Notes under the pieces: generated by a model
What the model was told of the DNA's origin: nothing
The model's input: only the letters and a program-made list of their open reading frames with translations
Database searches by the model: none
Position numbers and translations under genes: made by a program
In this document: piece after piece, positions 1-11,323 of the stretch
Numbering within the stretch: position 1 is the stretch's first letter
How the letters are laid out: each line of letters opens with the position of its first letter
NCBI GenBank assembly: GCA_030063045.1
Contig: JAQSEB010000117.1
Span: 496,001-560,000 of the forward strand
Direction: 5' to 3'
Length of the DNA: 64,000 nt
From: Pratylenchus scribneri
Taxonomy: Eukaryota; Nematoda; Chromadorea; Rhabditida; Pratylenchidae

Positions 1-2084
1 ATTGCCAGAGAAATTTTGGCCCAAGAAACTTACATTCAGCAGGTTTTATTCCATTTATTTTCAATATTTTCAAGCATTTTTAGATTAATTATTTGGTTAG
101 AAGCACAAATGAAGGAATTTCACGGGCTTCGCGAACATTGTTGGACACAATTTATTCGGCATCAATTTTCTACCAATTTAAATCATCCGGGAGACCAGCT
201 GAAACGTGCTGTAATTCAATGGATCAATGGTCGACAAAAGGACAATTTAATGAACCAAGTTTACATTAATTATTTAAATAATTTAATTAAAATTAACCAA
301 AATAGTCAATCAACATTTGAAAATTGTGAATTATTCGTCAACTTTGCCAAGAACATTCCAACAACAATATTCAAATTCAAAACAACAAATTCATTTTACG
401 GATGACCAAAATATTTTGAATACACCAAAAGGAATTTTAAAACAACAAAATCAATCAGGATCAGGTTTTTTTGCCCTTTATTTCTTCATTAATTCCTTAT
501 AAATTTTTAGGAGATTGGCAATTGCCGGATGAAATTCACAAAAATCAAATGGAAAATAACAACAAATTGGAAGAAGAGGATATTTCCAACGCATTCATCG
601 ATGAACCATCGGCCATAACCGGAGGAGGACAGGATTTACCGACCAGTGTCCAATGCACCCGAGAAGTTAGCCCACGGAGTTGTTCATTCAATTCAATCAA
701 TAATGATGAAAAAGTAAATTTTCACATTTTATTATAATCCTTTTAAACAATTTAGAATGGATGGAATTCGGTTCAATCCACGTCGGTTCGAAGCAGCGGA
801 ATGCAATCATCGAGGGCAAGTGCTTCCGAATTGCCCGATTCCCCATCACAATGGGCAACGCAAAATGCACAAAAAGTTTATCAATTGAAGGAAATGGAGG
901 TTAAAACCCAGCATAAATAATTAAATAAAATATTTTTAGATACAAATTTTGAAAGCATTGGACGAAAATAAACAAAGTGGCCAATGCACAAATGCAAATG
1001 TGAGCGGAGATACGGAGAATAACCAAAACCAGGCAAATGATGAGCCGGCGGAAAATGAAGAAGGAAAAATATTGGAGGAAGAGGAAATTGGAGGATTGGA
1101 TCAAATTGAGGAAGAGGAAATTCCATGGTTGGTCAAAATAATTAATTTAAATAATATTTTTAATTTTGCAGTTTATTAACCCAAGTAATTCGTGATTATA
1201 TGCCAAAACCAGGGCAAAATTTTGGCCAAATTCCACATTTTAATCCAACACAAAATTCCACTCCAATTTTGACGCCAATTTCCTGCAATTCGCCGTGTAA
1301 ATCGCCGACAATTCGAAATGAAACGGCGAAGAGAAGAAAAGGTGGCCATCAATATTTGTACGGTTTTGGTGGTGGCGGTGACCTTTTGGATCAGAGTATT
1401 GCCGCCGTAATGCCACCGCATCGACTTTTTGTGAGCAGAAATACTTCCGGCGGTTCGCTGGACAATTCAAATTCACCCAATTTGATGAAACATAATAAGT
1501 CAATTTATTTATTAATTTATTTATTTGTACTAAAATAAAATATTTTAAGTAGCGAGGATGATGATTTGGATGGCCAAATTCAGGAGGCAATTTCAGCAAA
1601 ATTCCCTTTGGATGTAGCGAGGGAAATTGAGGCCCAAATAATTACAGTTGATTGCGAAAAAATCTCAGCGTCGAATAAAAATGAAAGCAATAAGTGGTGA
1701 GCAAATTTAATTTATTAAAAATAAATTATTTTTTAATTTTAGTGGTTCAACTTCATCAGAAAAGAATTCACAACAAAAAGAGTTAGTTTTTAAAGATATA
1801 TGGAATTAATTTAAATTAAATTAACAGAAAATTGCGATCTCCACAAAAATTGGTGAAGGCAGAAAATTATTGGTCAAAAACAAAGAAAATTGGTCCTCCG
1901 CCATTGGCACCAAAACCGAAATTAATTCAACCACAAAAAATAAATAAAAAATGGGAAAATATACAAAAATAATTATGCAATTTTTCAGGTGAAGAGATCA
2001 CCGGCTGGAAGCAGCAATGGGGGAAAAGGGTCGAATGAATCCAAAACCAGCAATGGCCAAACAACGAAAATCGTTTCATTATAA
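1..2084 (+). CDS. unrecognised Gln/Ser/Glu-rich protein, 5' end cut by the window
   Basis: The reading starts inside an exon at base 1 and can be followed through short introns: 1-42, 84-258, 306-464, 511-713, 756-899, 940-1127, from 1172 onward, ending at the TAA at 2082-2084. The first residues (IAREILAQETYIQQINYLV, then RASRTLLDTIYSASIFYQF) look helical and conserved. After them comes a polar, low-complexity chain with a run of glutamates near 1075-1125, Gly-rich and Asn/Ser-rich parts, and a basic, Pro-containing tail ending in TKIVSL. I see no catalytic motif and do not recognise the family. The frame is kept at every junction I checked, so a real gene is likely. The function is unknown, and exons between about 1490 and 2040 are placed less certainly. 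Confidence 0.6.
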
Positions 2085-2334
2085 ATTTGCGCCTTAAAAT
2101 TTAATGCAAAAAATTCTCATTTTTATTAATTTTAATTTAAAATGTATTATTCATTATTATGCAATTATATAAATAAATAAATATTGAATTTTTAATAAAA
2201 TAAATATTATATTAATATTGTTATTAAAATATTTTTATTTAATCTTTTTTAATTTTTTATAAATTTATCAAAAATTGTCAATTTCAGATTTTTCTTCATT
2301 CCATCAATTTGTTCAATTCATTCATAAAATTGCG

Positions 2335-3731
2335 ATGAATGCCCAACAGCAGCAGCAAGCCGCATATGCCGCCTACCAACAATACCAGGCCCAAGCATTC
2401 CAATATGCCCAGGCACAACAACAGCAATCGGCGGCGGTCATTTCCAATCAACAAACAAATCAAAAATACAAATCAACTTTATGCAATATTTGGTTACTAA
2501 AATAATTATTAAAATTATTAATTATTTAATGTGAATTTTAAGGTTGATGGAGGGAGTTTGCGCCAGAGGAAGGTAAAATTGAATTAACTATACTTAATAT
2601 TATTAATAATTCAATTAAAGAATGTGTCATTATGCGCATGGAATCAGAGAATTGAATTACAGGTTTTTTGCGATTAATGAATAAATGAAAATTAATCAAT
2701 ATTCTCAGCCAATATTACAATTTTTGGATGCAACAACAATCGGCAACTGGGGCCAGTCCAAATTCAGCAACAGCAGCCGCATCATCCACCGCAATGAGGT
2801 AAAAAACAAACAATTATAATCAAAAATGGCAGCATAACATTTTTAGGCCAGAACTTTTTGGCCCCCAAGATTATCAAAATCGCTTCTATAAAACGGCGCT
2901 TTGTCAATTTTGGCAGCAGAGAGGAGTTTGCAACAATGGGGACACTTGCAGATGGGCACATGGCGAGGAGGAGCTTAGGAAACCGGTTGGTGTCAAAACA
3001 ATAATTTCTAGTTTATTAATAAAATTTGGGTCGGTTTTATCCCTTTAACTTTTTTATTTTGGTCAATTGGGGTGGAATTTTGATTTACTACTTTTTCATG
3101 ACGGTGGCGGTGTCGAATAACTAAAAATTCGGAATCATAAGCAAATAAGCGAGAAAACCATTATGACCGTTTAGCGCATTGGTATATCGCTTGCTATAGA
3201 ATATGGGGAGTGGCAAGTGAGGTCACGGGTTCGATTCCCAGTGAGGTATTATGATTTTTAATTTTGTTTTTTTTTCTTTTAGTTTTGTATTTCCATCGGG
3301 AAATCAACAAACTGAGATGGATTAATTTTTTAAAATATGATTAAAATTTTAAATGGCTATCTTATTTAGTTTCCAATAATTTTTAGGATCAAAATGGCTC
3401 TGCTGGCCATGGTGGCAATGGCAATCCTCAATTCGAGAGTGCAACCAGCGATGTGATGATTGGGCCCCAATTGGATGATTCCTCCTTGATTGGTCCTCAT
3501 CTTCCACAAATGTCCACATCAACGGCTACGGATGGTCAACCATATGGGGCCGAAGGATTGGCAGGAAATGTTGCGGCGATTAATAATGAAGTTGGCGGAA
3601 ATGAGGACAAATTTATGGAAAATGGAAACGAATCTGGACGAAAACGAAAATGGAATGAGATGGGAGCAGCAGAAGAAGGGAAGGAGGAGGAGGAAAATAC
3701 AAAAACGGCGAAAGAAGGTGGCACTGATTGA
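2335..3731 (+). CDS. protein with two CCCH (C-x8-C-x5-C-x3-H) zinc fingers
   Basis: Six exons keep frame: 2335-2492, 2543-2572, 2621-2662, 2709-2798, 2847-2985, 3387-3731, giving 267 aa. The start is the ATG opening MNAQQQQQAAYAAYQQY. The first finger is split over three exons (CNIWLMEGVCARGRMCHYAH) and the second lies in exon 5 (CQFWQQRGVCNNGDTCRWAH). Both have exact C-x8-C-x5-C-x3-H spacing and a preceding YK[ST/TA]LC lead-in, as in TIS11/MEX-5/POS-1 RNA-binding fingers, but about 60 residues separate them instead of 18. The N-terminus is Gln/Ala-rich. The C-terminus is acidic with a basic patch (RKRKWNE). Probably a cytoplasmic or nuclear RNA-binding protein; the exact orthologue is not clear. 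The last intron (2986-3386) is about eight times the usual size and holds a tRNA-derived element. Confidence 0.8.
3160..3262 (+). mobile_element. tRNA-derived element (SINE-like or tRNA pseudogene) in an intron
   Basis: The stretch has a good pol III A box (TTAGCGCATTGG at about 3172) and a perfect B box (GGTTCGATTCC at 3228-3238), 45-50 bp apart. A D-arm-like AGCG/CGCT stem can be drawn, but the acceptor and T stems are imperfect and no clean anticodon arm forms. It is followed by a T-rich tail. It lies in the 401 bp last intron of the CCCH gene, where neighbouring introns are about 50 bp. I read it as a retroposed tRNA-like unit and not a working tRNA; boundaries are approximate. Confidence 0.55.
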
Positions 3732-4180
3732 TTGATTTGTTGAAATATTCCACCCAATCACAATACTCATTTCCCCCACATTTTTTTGATTTTATTCATT
3801 TTTTCACGTTTGGATACATTTTATTTCGGTCCCAATTTTCCCACATTTTTTCATTTTGTTTTATTTTTACATTTTTCACATGATAATGTTTTATATAATT
3901 TTATTTTGGCCAGCATTTTTATTCCACCTAATCAATTTTCCCTCCAAAAATGCAAATCATGGTTTTTTATTTCGTGGAATTGGGCTTTTAATGATTATTT
4001 TATTTTCCTTATTTTAAGTTTTAACAGAACATTTTCCCCCCTTTTGCTAAATATGTAATTTTTTTAATTTATGTATTTTTTTTTTAAATTTGTTGTGTTC
4101 CCCCAATCTATCCATATATTTAAATCATTCATTTTTATATAAAATTAAATGCAAAAATAATTATTTTTTGAATCAATTAA
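3732..4180. other. convergent 3' intergenic region
   Basis: This T-rich stretch between the stop codons of the CCCH gene (+) and the small gene at 4181 (-) has no credible coding. It should hold the 3' UTRs and poly(A) sites of both genes. I see no repeat or RNA gene in it. Confidence 0.6.
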
Positions 4181-4669
4181 TTAATTCTTCTTCAATCGGA
4201 CAATCCTCAATTGTCGTTGTTCCTCCGCCGTTGTCGATGATCTTTGCACCGGGCATTGGTCAATATTATTATTATTTTGTGCATATTTTCCATATAATTC
4301 CTCAAAATATCCACCCAATTCGGCCCAGGCTTTATCCCTGGCATTCGGTGCTTTCTCCGCATTTTGGGCATCCTCTTCAATTTTATTATAGCGTTGATCG
4401 CTGATCAATTTTAGGGAAATGTCCATTGCCTCCTCCACAATGGCCCGCATATATTTTGCCAATTTATTCGGGTCATCCCCGCATTGTCCAATTGCCTTTA
4501 ATTCATTTTACATCCCCGAAATGATCCCCAGCCCAACTTTAATCAAAATTTTCGCCCAAAGTTTGTCCTCATCCGGCACATTTTCCAAATCAATTCGTTG
4601 TAATTTTTCCGTCGGTTTTTGTTGCCTAACTCCATGGGCAATAAATTGGCCTGTGCCGGAGGAGGATGG
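4181..4669 (-). CDS. unrecognised protein with helical, charged C-terminus
   Basis: Two exons fit: 4538 to at least 4669, and 4181-4495, joined across a 42 bp intron (4496-4537) that keeps frame and removes an apparent stop. The joined reading passes through LENVPDEDKLWAKILIK to AIGQCGDDPNKLAKYMR and a charged helical part (EELYGKYAQ), ending basic (RIVRLKKN). The internal ATG at 4667-4669 is the first in frame. The open frame runs on upstream to about 4714 next to an acceptor-like TTTCAAAAG, so an upstream first exon, possibly beyond the repeat at 4749-5227, may be missing. No family recognised. It is convergent with the CCCH gene. Confidence 0.45.
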
Positions 4670-4748
4670 CATCAAAGTGGTTGGCGGTAATTGAATTGTG
4701 GGCGGAGTGAGCACTCTTTTGAAAGAAACGAATCAAATTAATCCATCG

Positions 4749-5227
4749 ATACCGTATTTCCTCAATTAAATTCCAGGGACTACTTTTTTATGGTCCCTTC
4801 CCTCAATTATTGCCTCAAAGCAAATTCACTATCACTTTTCTTCCTCCCTTTTGTTAAAAAAGGAAAAGAGGGAATACGGTAATCAGAGAAGGGAGTTGAG
4901 CGTTCAATTGTTCTTTGAGGCATAAATGATGGGCCACTATTCTTCATTGACAACAAGCCACGAATTATAGTTTTTGGCCTATATTTCAATGAGGAAATTG
5001 CCAATTTTGGAAGGCAATATATCATAAAGGGCTGAGTCTTAATTTAATTTTTCAAAAGTTGGAGAATAAGAACAACTCATTTCTCCAGGGAAAAAGCATA
5101 TTTTTCTCCAAATAATTAAAAAGTTAAATAAATTTAATGCCCTTTTGTAAAGGAGATTCAACTATTAGAGACCCTCGAAAGGGGACTTTTATTAGAGAGT
5201 GGGGCTTATAATAGAAAAAATACGGTC
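4749..5227. mobile_element. possible MITE with ACCGTATTT / AAATACGGT ends
   Basis: The segment starts with ACCGTATTT (about 4751) and ends with AAATACGGT (about 5226), a perfect 9 bp inverted repeat. Just inside each end lies a GGGACT-containing stretch. The interior is non-coding and AT-rich. The size (about 480 bp) and terminal inverted repeats suggest a small non-autonomous DNA transposon. No clear target-site duplication could be made out, so this is tentative. The hexamer TACGGT recurs elsewhere in the window (about 4889, 5480, 22565, 42912, 50820, 53230). Confidence 0.3.
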
Positions 5228-5298
5228 TCCCCATTTTTATTTTTACCCATCACCGGCCGGCGTTTGAACAATGTGGGCCTGGTGAATAATTATTTATT

Positions 5299-6142
5299 TT
5301 ATTTTTGGAAATGGACACCAACACTTCCGTAGGCGGAAACAATCAATTCGGCCATTCCCTCCAATCCCATCGCATAATTTCCCACACGAAAATGTCCCAC
5401 ATTTCGGTGGAATGCCGTTTGCAAAACTTCTCGGCTCAATTTTGCGTCCCTTCCGGCCACAGTGAAAACCTAATGGAATACGGTAATTCTGATTTTGCCA
5501 GAGGGGAAAAAGAACTTGTCGATCACTCCTCGAATTCACAATCAACACCAGTGGATCACAAAGGGAGACATCCTGATAATTTTGATATTTTGAGCGTAAT
5601 TGATTTGTGAATTTCTCAATGCTGACTGCATCCCCTCGGGCACTAAATAATATTTTTTATGAACATTTTTGGGAATTTACTCAAAAGGCAATGTGCCTAT
5701 TTTTTCGACCAATGCAATGATTAAAATTAAATTTGAATTCCTGGTTGCATCCGTACACGATGGGGAACTGTTTTTGATGTTTGCCGTAATTTGTTGGAGC
5801 TGAATTTAGGGGGTAATAATTAGCGGATTAAATAATTTTACAACTAACCCTAATTATTTTCTCATTCAATAATCTTCGCTCGTTTGCCGTCAAAATTTCG
5901 GACGGATCACAAATTTGGCTGGGAAGAATTAGCCGGCATGAAAATGGGTCGATTCTGTAGTGAATGAATTTGAGAATTGAAAACAAAACTAACCTTGGGT
6001 CCGGATAAGTTTGGGCACTAAATTGGCCAATGGATGTTTTAAAAAGGAAAAACAAAAGGAAAATTGATGGATGGAAAAGGAATTGCCGCAAAATTCGACG
6101 GCGGGAATTAAAAGGTTGAAAGGGAAAGGAGGAGGACGTCAT
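5299..6142 (-). CDS. MOLO1-family secreted/membrane protein (modulator of levamisole receptor-like)
   Basis: Five exons keep frame exactly: 5994-6142, 5849-5954, 5681-5799, 5516-5642, 5299-5469, giving 223 aa. The start is the ATG before MTSSSFPFQPF. A hydrophobic segment (FLLFFLFKTSIG) ends at FSAQ, a signal peptide or N-terminal anchor. The mature part opens with AQTYPDP, then CRLILPSQICDPSEILT. This Cys pattern and the 'ICDP..(V/I)L' motif typify the nematode MOLO1 (TPM-like fold) family. Further core motifs are LILIIALVEKIGTLPFDARG and VFTVAGRDAKLS, followed by HFRVGNYAMGLEGM. In C. elegans MOLO-1 is an auxiliary protein of levamisole-sensitive acetylcholine receptors. No C-terminal transmembrane helix follows the domain here, so it may be secreted or N-terminally anchored. 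Confidence 0.8.
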
Positions 6143-6789
6143 CAGCTTAGAATAATGCTTTTTGTTGTAGCGAAATTGGTAATGATCATCAATGAATGAT
6201 GTGCAAATGCAATGTTTTCCCTTCAATGTTAAATGAAGGAATATGGGGGTGAAAGACGGGTTTTGGACGGAGAAGGGCGACAATGATGGAATTGGGGGGC
6301 GAGACCAAGATTATTGATAAAGTGGCAAAATGGATGGGTTTGGTTAGGATTGGATTGGATGGAGAAGATTTGTGGATCGAAGGGATAATGTGTTGTTGTG
6401 ATGAAGGCGAAAAGGCAAAATGGGAAAGTGCGACCAACAGTCGCCGGCGGGGGGTTATGAACCGCGACCGAAGCAAAATGGAATGATGACAAATTTGTGA
6501 ATTCGTATTTTTGAATGGGAATTGGAGGAAAATGTTTCAGGCGGTGCGCGAGGGGATGAGGGCCCTCGAAATGAGAATGTGAAAGCCATGCGACGACCTC
6601 CATTTTATTTATGAGGGCTTTTCGGACACAATTTGGAGGATTCACTCTATGTGAGGGGTGATGAGGCTGGAGGGAGGATTCGAAAGGATTTGGATGGGAA
6701 GGGGGGGGGGGGGGGGGTGAGCGGTGAGGTAAATCAATCCGAAAGCGATCAAAACCCATCTATTTAAAACATTTTTATCTTTCAAAAAA
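6143..6789. other. low-complexity region, no supported gene
   Basis: G-rich on the + strand, with a run of about 18 G at 6701-6718. The long minus-strand open frame across it (Pro/His/Ser-rich) looks like a by-product of biased composition. It may contain the promoter of the MOLO1-family gene. Confidence 0.5.
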
Positions 6790-6980
6790 TCAGAACAAAA
6801 TGGCATTTTTACATGGACAAACAAATTTTGTGCCAATTCCATCATTTCCATTATTTGGCATTGACATTGACAATGAAGTCGTTGATTGTCGTGCCCTTCG
6901 TCGTGTTATTTTCCATCCTTTTATCAATCTTTCTTTTTCTTCCTCATCATAATCCATTGCATCTGAGAAAGGGACAACGA
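6790..6980 (-). CDS. possible terminal exon of the secreted acidic protein gene
   Basis: The frame reads VVVPFSDAMDYDEEEKERLI, then a basic stretch (ITRRRARQ) and ends at a stop at 6790. Joining the donor at about 8443 (agcg|gtatgg, phase 1) to an acceptor at 6981 (acaaaccag|tcgttg) keeps frame. That would place the whole minisatellite 6995-8412 inside one intron, as is seen for the channel gene's array. The acceptor lacks a good T tract, and the alternative is that the upstream gene simply stops at 8420. Confidence 0.35.
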
Positions 6981-6994
6981 CTGGTTTGTATTTC

Positions 6995-8412
6995 ACCTAA
7001 ATTCCGCCTGTTTGTGTTTTAGCTTAGTTAGAATAATTCCGCCTGTTTGTGTTTTCGCTTAGAATAATTCCGCCTGGTTAGAATAATTCCGCCTGTTTGT
7101 GTTTTCGCTTAGAATAATTCCGCCTGGTTAGAATAATTCCGCCTGTTTGTGTTTTCGCTTAGAATAATTCCGCCTGGTTAGAATAATTCCGCCTGTTTGT
7201 GTTTTCGCTTAGAATAATTCCGCCTGGTTAGAATAATTCCGCCTGTTTGTGTTTTCGCTTAAAATAATTCCACCTGTAGAATAATTCCGCCTGTTTGTGT
7301 TTTCGCTTAGAATAATTCCGCCTGTTTGTGTTTTCGCTTAGAATAATTCCGCCTGTTTGTGTTTTCGCTTAGAATAATTCCGCCTGTTTGTGTTTTCGCT
7401 TAAAATAATTCCACCTGTAGAATAATTCCGCCTGTTTGTGTTTTCGCTTAGAATAATTCCGCCTGTTTGTGTTTTCGCTTAGAATAATTCCGCCTGTAGA
7501 ATAATTCCGCCTGTTTGTGTTTTCGCTTAGAATAATTCCGCCTGTTTGTGTTTTCGCTTAAAATAATTCCACCTGTTTGTGTTTTCGCTTAGAATAATTC
7601 CGCCTGTTTTGTGTTTTCGCTTAGAATAATTCCGCCTGTAGAATAATTCCGCCTGTTTGTGTTTTCGCTTAGAATAATTCCGCCTGTAGAATAATTCCGC
7701 CTGTTTGTGTTTTCGCTTAGAATAATTCCGCCTGTTTGTGTTTTCGCTTAGAATAATTCCGCCTGTTTGTGTTTTCGCTTAGAATAATTCCGCCTGTTTG
7801 TGTTTTCGCTTAAAATAATTCCACCTGTTTGTGTTTTCGCTTAGAATAATTCCGCCTGTTTGTGTTTTCGCTTAGAATAATTCCGCCTGGTTAGAATAAT
7901 TCCGCCTGTTTGTGTTTTCGCTAGAATAATTCCGCCTGTTTTGTGTTTTCGCTTAGAATAATTCCGCCTGGTTAGAATAATTCCGCCTGTTTGTGTGTTC
8001 GCTTAGAATAATTCCGCCTGTTTTGTGTTTTCGCTTAGAATAATTCCGCCTGGTTAGAATAATTCCGCCTGTTTGTGTTTTCGCTTAGAATAATTCCGCC
8101 TGGTTAGAATAATTCCGCCTGTTTGTGTGTTCGCTTAGAATAATTCCGCCTGTTTTGTGTTTTCGCTTAGAATAATTCCGCCTGGTTAGAATAATTCCGC
8201 CTGTTTGTGTTTTCGCTTAAAATAATTCCACCTGTTTGTGTTTTCGCTTAGAATAATTCCGCCTGTTTTGTGTTTTCGCTTAGAATAATTCCGCCTGGTT
8301 AGAATAATTCCGCCTGTTTGTGTTTTCGCTAGAATAATTCCGCCTGTTTTGTGTTTTCGCTTAGAATAATTCCGCCTGGTTAGAATAATTCCGCCTGTTT
8401 GTGTTTCACCTA
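6995..8412. repeat. minisatellite array 1 (31/32 bp unit with 17 and 19 bp short forms)
   Basis: The basic unit is 31 bp (for example 7032-7062). It begins AATAATTCCGCCTG and ends TTTTCGCTTAG; a 32 bp form has one more T. A 19 bp form ends CCTGGTTAG and a 17 bp form ends CCTGTAG. At 7032-7260 a 31+19 bp dimer is repeated several times. Both edges carry a variant with TTTCACCTA in place of TTTTCGCTTA, found nowhere inside. It lies directly beyond the last codons of the minus-strand gene at 8420-9449 and may be its intron. The same unit forms arrays 2 and 3. Confidence 0.95.
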
Positions 8413-8419
8413 ACTATGG

Positions 8420-9449
8420 TTATTTTCTGCCCTTTTCCATACCGCTGCAATCTTGTCGGGCACACCGTAATCCAATCATAATTTTATCCCAAAGTGTCAA
8501 TTCTTCTTCTTCATCCTCCTCTTCTTCAATAGTTTCGCCCAAAATTCGATCCACCGGCGGCAGGGCCTCACCAATTTGTTTGATCGGAATGAATTTATTA
8601 CCAGAAATGGATCCAATTTCCGGTTCAATTGGAGAATTGGTTACTTCTGGAGAGGTTGTTTCGTCCATTTTTGTTCCATTCTTTGCCTCCTCATCCTCAT
8701 TCTCCTTCAATTCTACTTTATCCTCTTTCTTCAATGTGCCAAAATCGCTTGAATTTCCGGCATTTTCCATAAAAACTTTCTCCTTTTCCTTGTCCACATC
8801 GCTGCCAGTAGAAACCAACAATGTTGCCATTTTTGTTGGCTGCACTTTTTGTTGAATTTGTGCCTCATCATTCAAAGTGGCCTTTTCTTCCGGTTGCTCC
8901 TCCACTTCTTTCATCATTTCGGTAGTTGTGATTGATTCTGCATTTGCCGTTGTGTTCAAAGTTTGAGTGGTTTCAATTTCAATGCCCTCCATTTGGTCAA
9001 TTATTGTTGTCCCCTTCTCGCCTTCCCCTCTCCCCTCATTATTTGTTTCCTTTTCCAATTCCAATTGTTCATGAAATGATTCAACATTCTTCATTTGGCT
9101 AATCACCTCATTCAAATCCACCGGCTGCCCTTCGGAAGCATCCTCCGCCGATTCAAGTTCGATCCTTCAAGATAAATTCATCCTTTTTAAAATAAATTTG
9201 ATGACACCTTTCGGCATTTTTTGACGTTTGGAATTTCTCCTCCTCCTCTTTTTGCACTGATGATGGGCCTTTATCAGTGGACAAAAGAATTGGTTGCTTT
9301 TCCTTGACCAAATTTTGTGATGATGTTAGCATTGAATGCTGCGAATCGGTGCCAATTTCTTGTAAAAATGGAAATCCATGGACGGAAATAATAATTTCCA
9401 ACAGAAGGAGGAAAGGGAAAAACAGCTGATGAATTTGGCCAAAGGGCAT
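8420..9449 (-). CDS. secreted acidic, Thr/Glu-rich protein
   Basis: Two exons keep frame: 9208-9449 and 8420-9164, giving 328 aa if the stop at 8420 is used. The start is the ATG opening MPFGQIHQLFFPFLLLLEII, a clear signal peptide ending near VHG. The mature chain is hydrophilic, rich in Glu, Thr and Asn, with no conserved cysteines until the end (GLRCARQDCSG). The C-terminal part has a strongly acidic run (ETIEEEEDEEEELTLWDKIM). No family is recognised. In an alternative model the last codons are skipped and the protein continues into 6790-6980 across minisatellite array 1. Secretion is inferred from the signal peptide; no function can be assigned. Confidence 0.6.
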
Positions 9450-10270
9450 TTTATTTAATGTCTGGAGTCGGAGTCTGGACTGGGAAAAAAATGTTTTGGA
9501 AAGGATGTCAACAACCGAAAGAAATTGGCTGTATTTTATATTATTTACGTGGAAGCTAATCAAAGAAATTTCAGCCGGATGATGAGAGACAGCCAGCAGA
9601 GGTCATGGGATTTTCAATATTTTATTGGACCCGTGTTCTTCCCGGGGATTACTTTCTTTTATCCATTTGGCCATATTTTATTAATCTCCCGAATTGGGTC
9701 AAGATGAAGTAAAAAGCAGAGATCTCTTCTTTATCGATTTGACTAGATTTTGGGCCAAGAAGACATAAATCAATGGCTTGGATGGGTCGAGGAAAACGGG
9801 AACAAAATTGGCAACGCCCAAACAAATTGGTCAAGCTACTTATGTTGAATATACCAATTTATACAATTTAATTTGGATTTTTTGCATGTTTTTACCAATT
9901 AATTCCACATTTTTGCATTAATCATTAATCCATACTTTCCGGATTACAAAAATAATAAAATCAATTATTTTTACTAAAAATGATGGGAATTGGGAATGGA
10001 GAGAGAATGGTGGAAATTGGTTTGTCTCTGAAATCATTGTAAAATTATGATTCAAGAATACAAATTGTTTTAAATCATTTTATTCTGTTTGAAATTATTG
10101 CGAAATGTAAATGTGTGAAAGGCAGGGAATATGGATATGGAGCTTCAAAATGAAGATGATGAATTTTTTTGAGGTTATGAATGATAATCACATGAAAAAA
10201 TTAAAAGAAATCGAATTTATTTTTTGATTGGAATTAATTTTTTGGGGGAATTCAAATTGACTGAGTGGAG
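9450..10270. other. intergenic region without supported features
   Basis: This lies between the 5' end of the secreted acidic protein gene and the 3' end of the TIS11-type gene, both on the minus strand. Short open frames are present but lack splice context or typical amino-acid composition. It should include the promoter of the former and the 3' UTR of the latter. Confidence 0.5.
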
Positions 10271-11323
10271 TTAAGAAGGAATGAGTAAGAACAAAATGTT
10301 TTTCTGGGATGTATAAAAATGTGTTAATGGTTGAAATGTACAATAATAAAAACACAAACATTTTCGATTTGATAGATTTTCAACGGCGCAATTCTTCTGC
10401 TGGTGTTCGGATGCGGAAATGAGTATTTCTGACCGGTGTTGAAGCAACGAACAGTCCATTTGGAGTCCGAACCCATTGTGATGCACATGGGCTGGAGAGT
10501 TGATGACCATTAATTGTGCGCCAAGTTGATGGGCGGAAAAAACAGAGCCATACTGCAGATTCTGTAATTTTATGGATTAAACGGATGGAAAGAATATTTA
10601 AAAATAAATAACTAACCGAATTGAAGAGCGGCAATGGATGTTGAGGAACGAACATTGGACCATGCACGAAACCACCATTGAAGTTGTATGCCGACCGAGC
10701 CAATGGACGGAGATTCTCCTGAAATTATTTATGCCAATTAATAGTTTTAAAACAATTAGAAACATGTGGAGAATTCAGCGGTGTGCGATGAATAAATTGG
10801 CATCGGTGACCATACTGGCAGAATCCATTGCGGCTAAAGTTGCGGCAGAGCCTTGTTTTATAATTTGGATGGTGCTGAAAAAAACAAAATATATTGATGA
10901 TGATATTCTGAATATTTAAACAAACATGGCGAACGTGCAACTCTTCTTCAGTGTGTGCAAATCGGCAATGATCTCCGTATTGGCATTGACCAGTCCTCAT
11001 GAAAAGTTTGCACATTTCAGTTCGATAGGCTTCCTGGCGGCGACCAGCGCGTCGTTCATCATTTCGTTGTGAATCCGTTTTGCTTCTGTCAGCCATGAAT
11101 TGGTCAAAACGGCGTTCCTTAAAATAACCAATTATTAAGACGTAAGCTATTTTATTACCGCTTTGGTTTTGTTGCGTCCATTTTCGCGTGGCCCATTGAC
11201 CAATCCAATTCCATCATTGTTGATGTTGATCCGTGGACCGGAAGCAGAAAGTTGTTGCTGTTCTCGATTCGTTAGTGGCCATGATCGGCGTCGTTGAATC
11301 AACTCCATTAATTCCTCAGCCAT
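10271..11323 (-). CDS. TIS11/ZFP36-type tandem CCCH zinc-finger protein
   Basis: Five exons keep frame: 11159-11323, 10926-11117, 10764-10874, 10617-10718, 10271-10561, giving 286 aa starting MAEELMELIQRRRSW. Finger 1 is YRTEMCKLFMRTGQCQYGDH with CRFAHTEEEL after it. Finger 2 follows in the next exon as YKTRLCRNFSRNGFCQYGHR then CQFIHRTP. Both are C-x8-C-x5-C-x3-H, with the R/KYKTE lead-in and short linker typical of tristetraprolin-type proteins that bind AU-rich 3' UTRs. Nematode relatives include CCCH-1/2, OMA-1 and POS-1. The last exon must be read in the frame NLQYGSVFSAHQLGAQL to stay in phase; the competing frame looks less natural. It is divergent from RRP5, with a shared upstream region rich in TCGATAA motifs. 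Confidence 0.8.

Noticed and set aside
3160..3262. Functional tRNA gene
   Set aside because: A and B boxes are good, but acceptor and anticodon stems do not pair properly.
4508..4510. In-frame TAA splitting the small minus-strand gene
   Set aside because: A 42 bp intron (4496-4537) with GT/AG ends removes it and keeps frame, so no pseudogene or read-through is needed.
6229..6759. Long minus-strand Pro/His-rich open frame
   Set aside because: Composition follows the G-rich strand bias, there is no splice context, and it runs into a homopolymer.
6995..8412. CRISPR-like or coding repeat array
   Set aside because: There are no unique spacers, units abut directly with frequent stops, and the gene content is eukaryotic; this is a minisatellite.
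10380..10561. Alternative reading (SAVWLCFFRPSTW...) for the last exon of the TIS11-type gene
   Set aside because: It is out of phase with the preceding exon; the frame NLQYGSVFSAHQ is the one that fits.
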